From contig DBZL01000050.1 in NCBI GenBank assembly GCA_002311745.1, forward strand, positions 25,573-49,606: 24,034 nucleotides of DNA, read 5' to 3'. This stretch comes from Phycisphaerales bacterium UBA1161 (lineage in GTDB: Bacteria; Planctomycetota; Phycisphaerae; Tepidisphaerales; Tepidisphaeraceae). A program made the position numbers and the translations under genes. This document shows, piece by piece, positions 23,989 through 24,034 of this stretch (position 1 is its first letter; each line of letters starts with the position of its first letter). A model generated the notes under the pieces. The model saw only the letters and a list, made by a program, of their open reading frames with translations. It was not told where the DNA came from and ran no database searches.

Positions 23989-24012
23989 TGAGCGCGAACA
24001 AAAGCGCGCTCA
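23989..24012. other. short perfect hairpin
   Basis: TGAGCGCG (23989-23996) and CGCGCTCA (24005-24012) are perfectly complementary around an 8-base loop. No T-run follows. It may belong to a feature beyond the window edge. Confidence 0.5.
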
Positions 24013-24034
24013 CGTCCCGAATGCCACGAAGATA

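Larger units (their letters stand above)
23518..24034. other. 517-base region without a supported gene
   Basis: No frame here shows family motifs or a ribosome binding site, and composition is less GC-rich than in the genes. It holds a degenerate tandem GTTGCTAGTTGCTGGTTGC (23549-23567), five copies of CGATTT(T) between 23617 and 23853, repetitive text at 23871-23962 and a hairpin at 23989-24012. Short open frames over it look spurious. Confidence 0.7.

Overview
The window looks like a chromosomal segment from a GC-rich planctomycete, most likely of class Phycisphaerae and possibly Tepidisphaerales. I infer this from several features: a MoxR ATPase next to very large VWA and DUF4175-like membrane proteins, Gln-rich membrane proteins, HEAT-like motifs of planctomycete style, an LpxB-type lipid A gene, Thr-Arg-Pro/Thr-Gln-Pro linkers after signal peptides, and intergenic palindromes made of GAATGAC heptamers or GC-rich nested arms. 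I see no rRNA, tRNA, CRISPR array, transposase or phage gene. Sixteen protein genes are supported; most other long open frames are antisense shadows.

Layout. Bases 1-8368 are one minus-strand block. Read 5' to 3' it holds a three-TM Gln-rich membrane protein (8368-6485), a large VWA/GATase-like membrane protein (6294-3142), a MoxR AAA+ ATPase (3031-1988), a PD-(D/E)XK-fold protein 5 bases after MoxR (1982-1407) and a lipoprotein pectate lyase of family PL9 (1343-123). Palindromes lie between several of these genes. Bases 8477-12332 are a plus-strand trio: a secreted protein with HEAT-like repeats, a DUF502 membrane protein and a secreted DUF4139 protein. A hairpin separates it from the next, convergent block. 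Bases 12375-19459 are minus strand: two tandem GH28 polygalacturonase-like enzymes behind their own promoter, a DUF421/YetF membrane protein and a 1073-residue DUF4175-like membrane protein. Bases 19562-22119 (minus) hold two glycosyltransferases, divergent from lpxB (22333-23517, plus). The last 517 bases are non-coding and carry degenerate repetitive text.

How the genes work together. The MoxR, VWA, Gln-rich and DUF4175-like proteins resemble the planctomycete version of the MoxR/VWA (Bat-like) membrane system, in which an ATPase acts with membrane-anchored MIDAS proteins. The usual DUF58 partner is not seen after MoxR, and a PD-(D/E)XK-like gene sits there instead. The Gln-rich and DUF4175-like proteins share an N-terminal membrane module, which ties the two loci together. 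The PL9 lyase and two GH28 enzymes, all exported and with catalytic residues intact, point to pectin or polygalacturonate breakdown at the cell surface. The lpxB/glycosyltransferase group points to lipid A and surface glycan synthesis. The most unusual items are the heptamer inverted repeats, the MoxR-linked PD-(D/E)XK gene and the shared membrane module.
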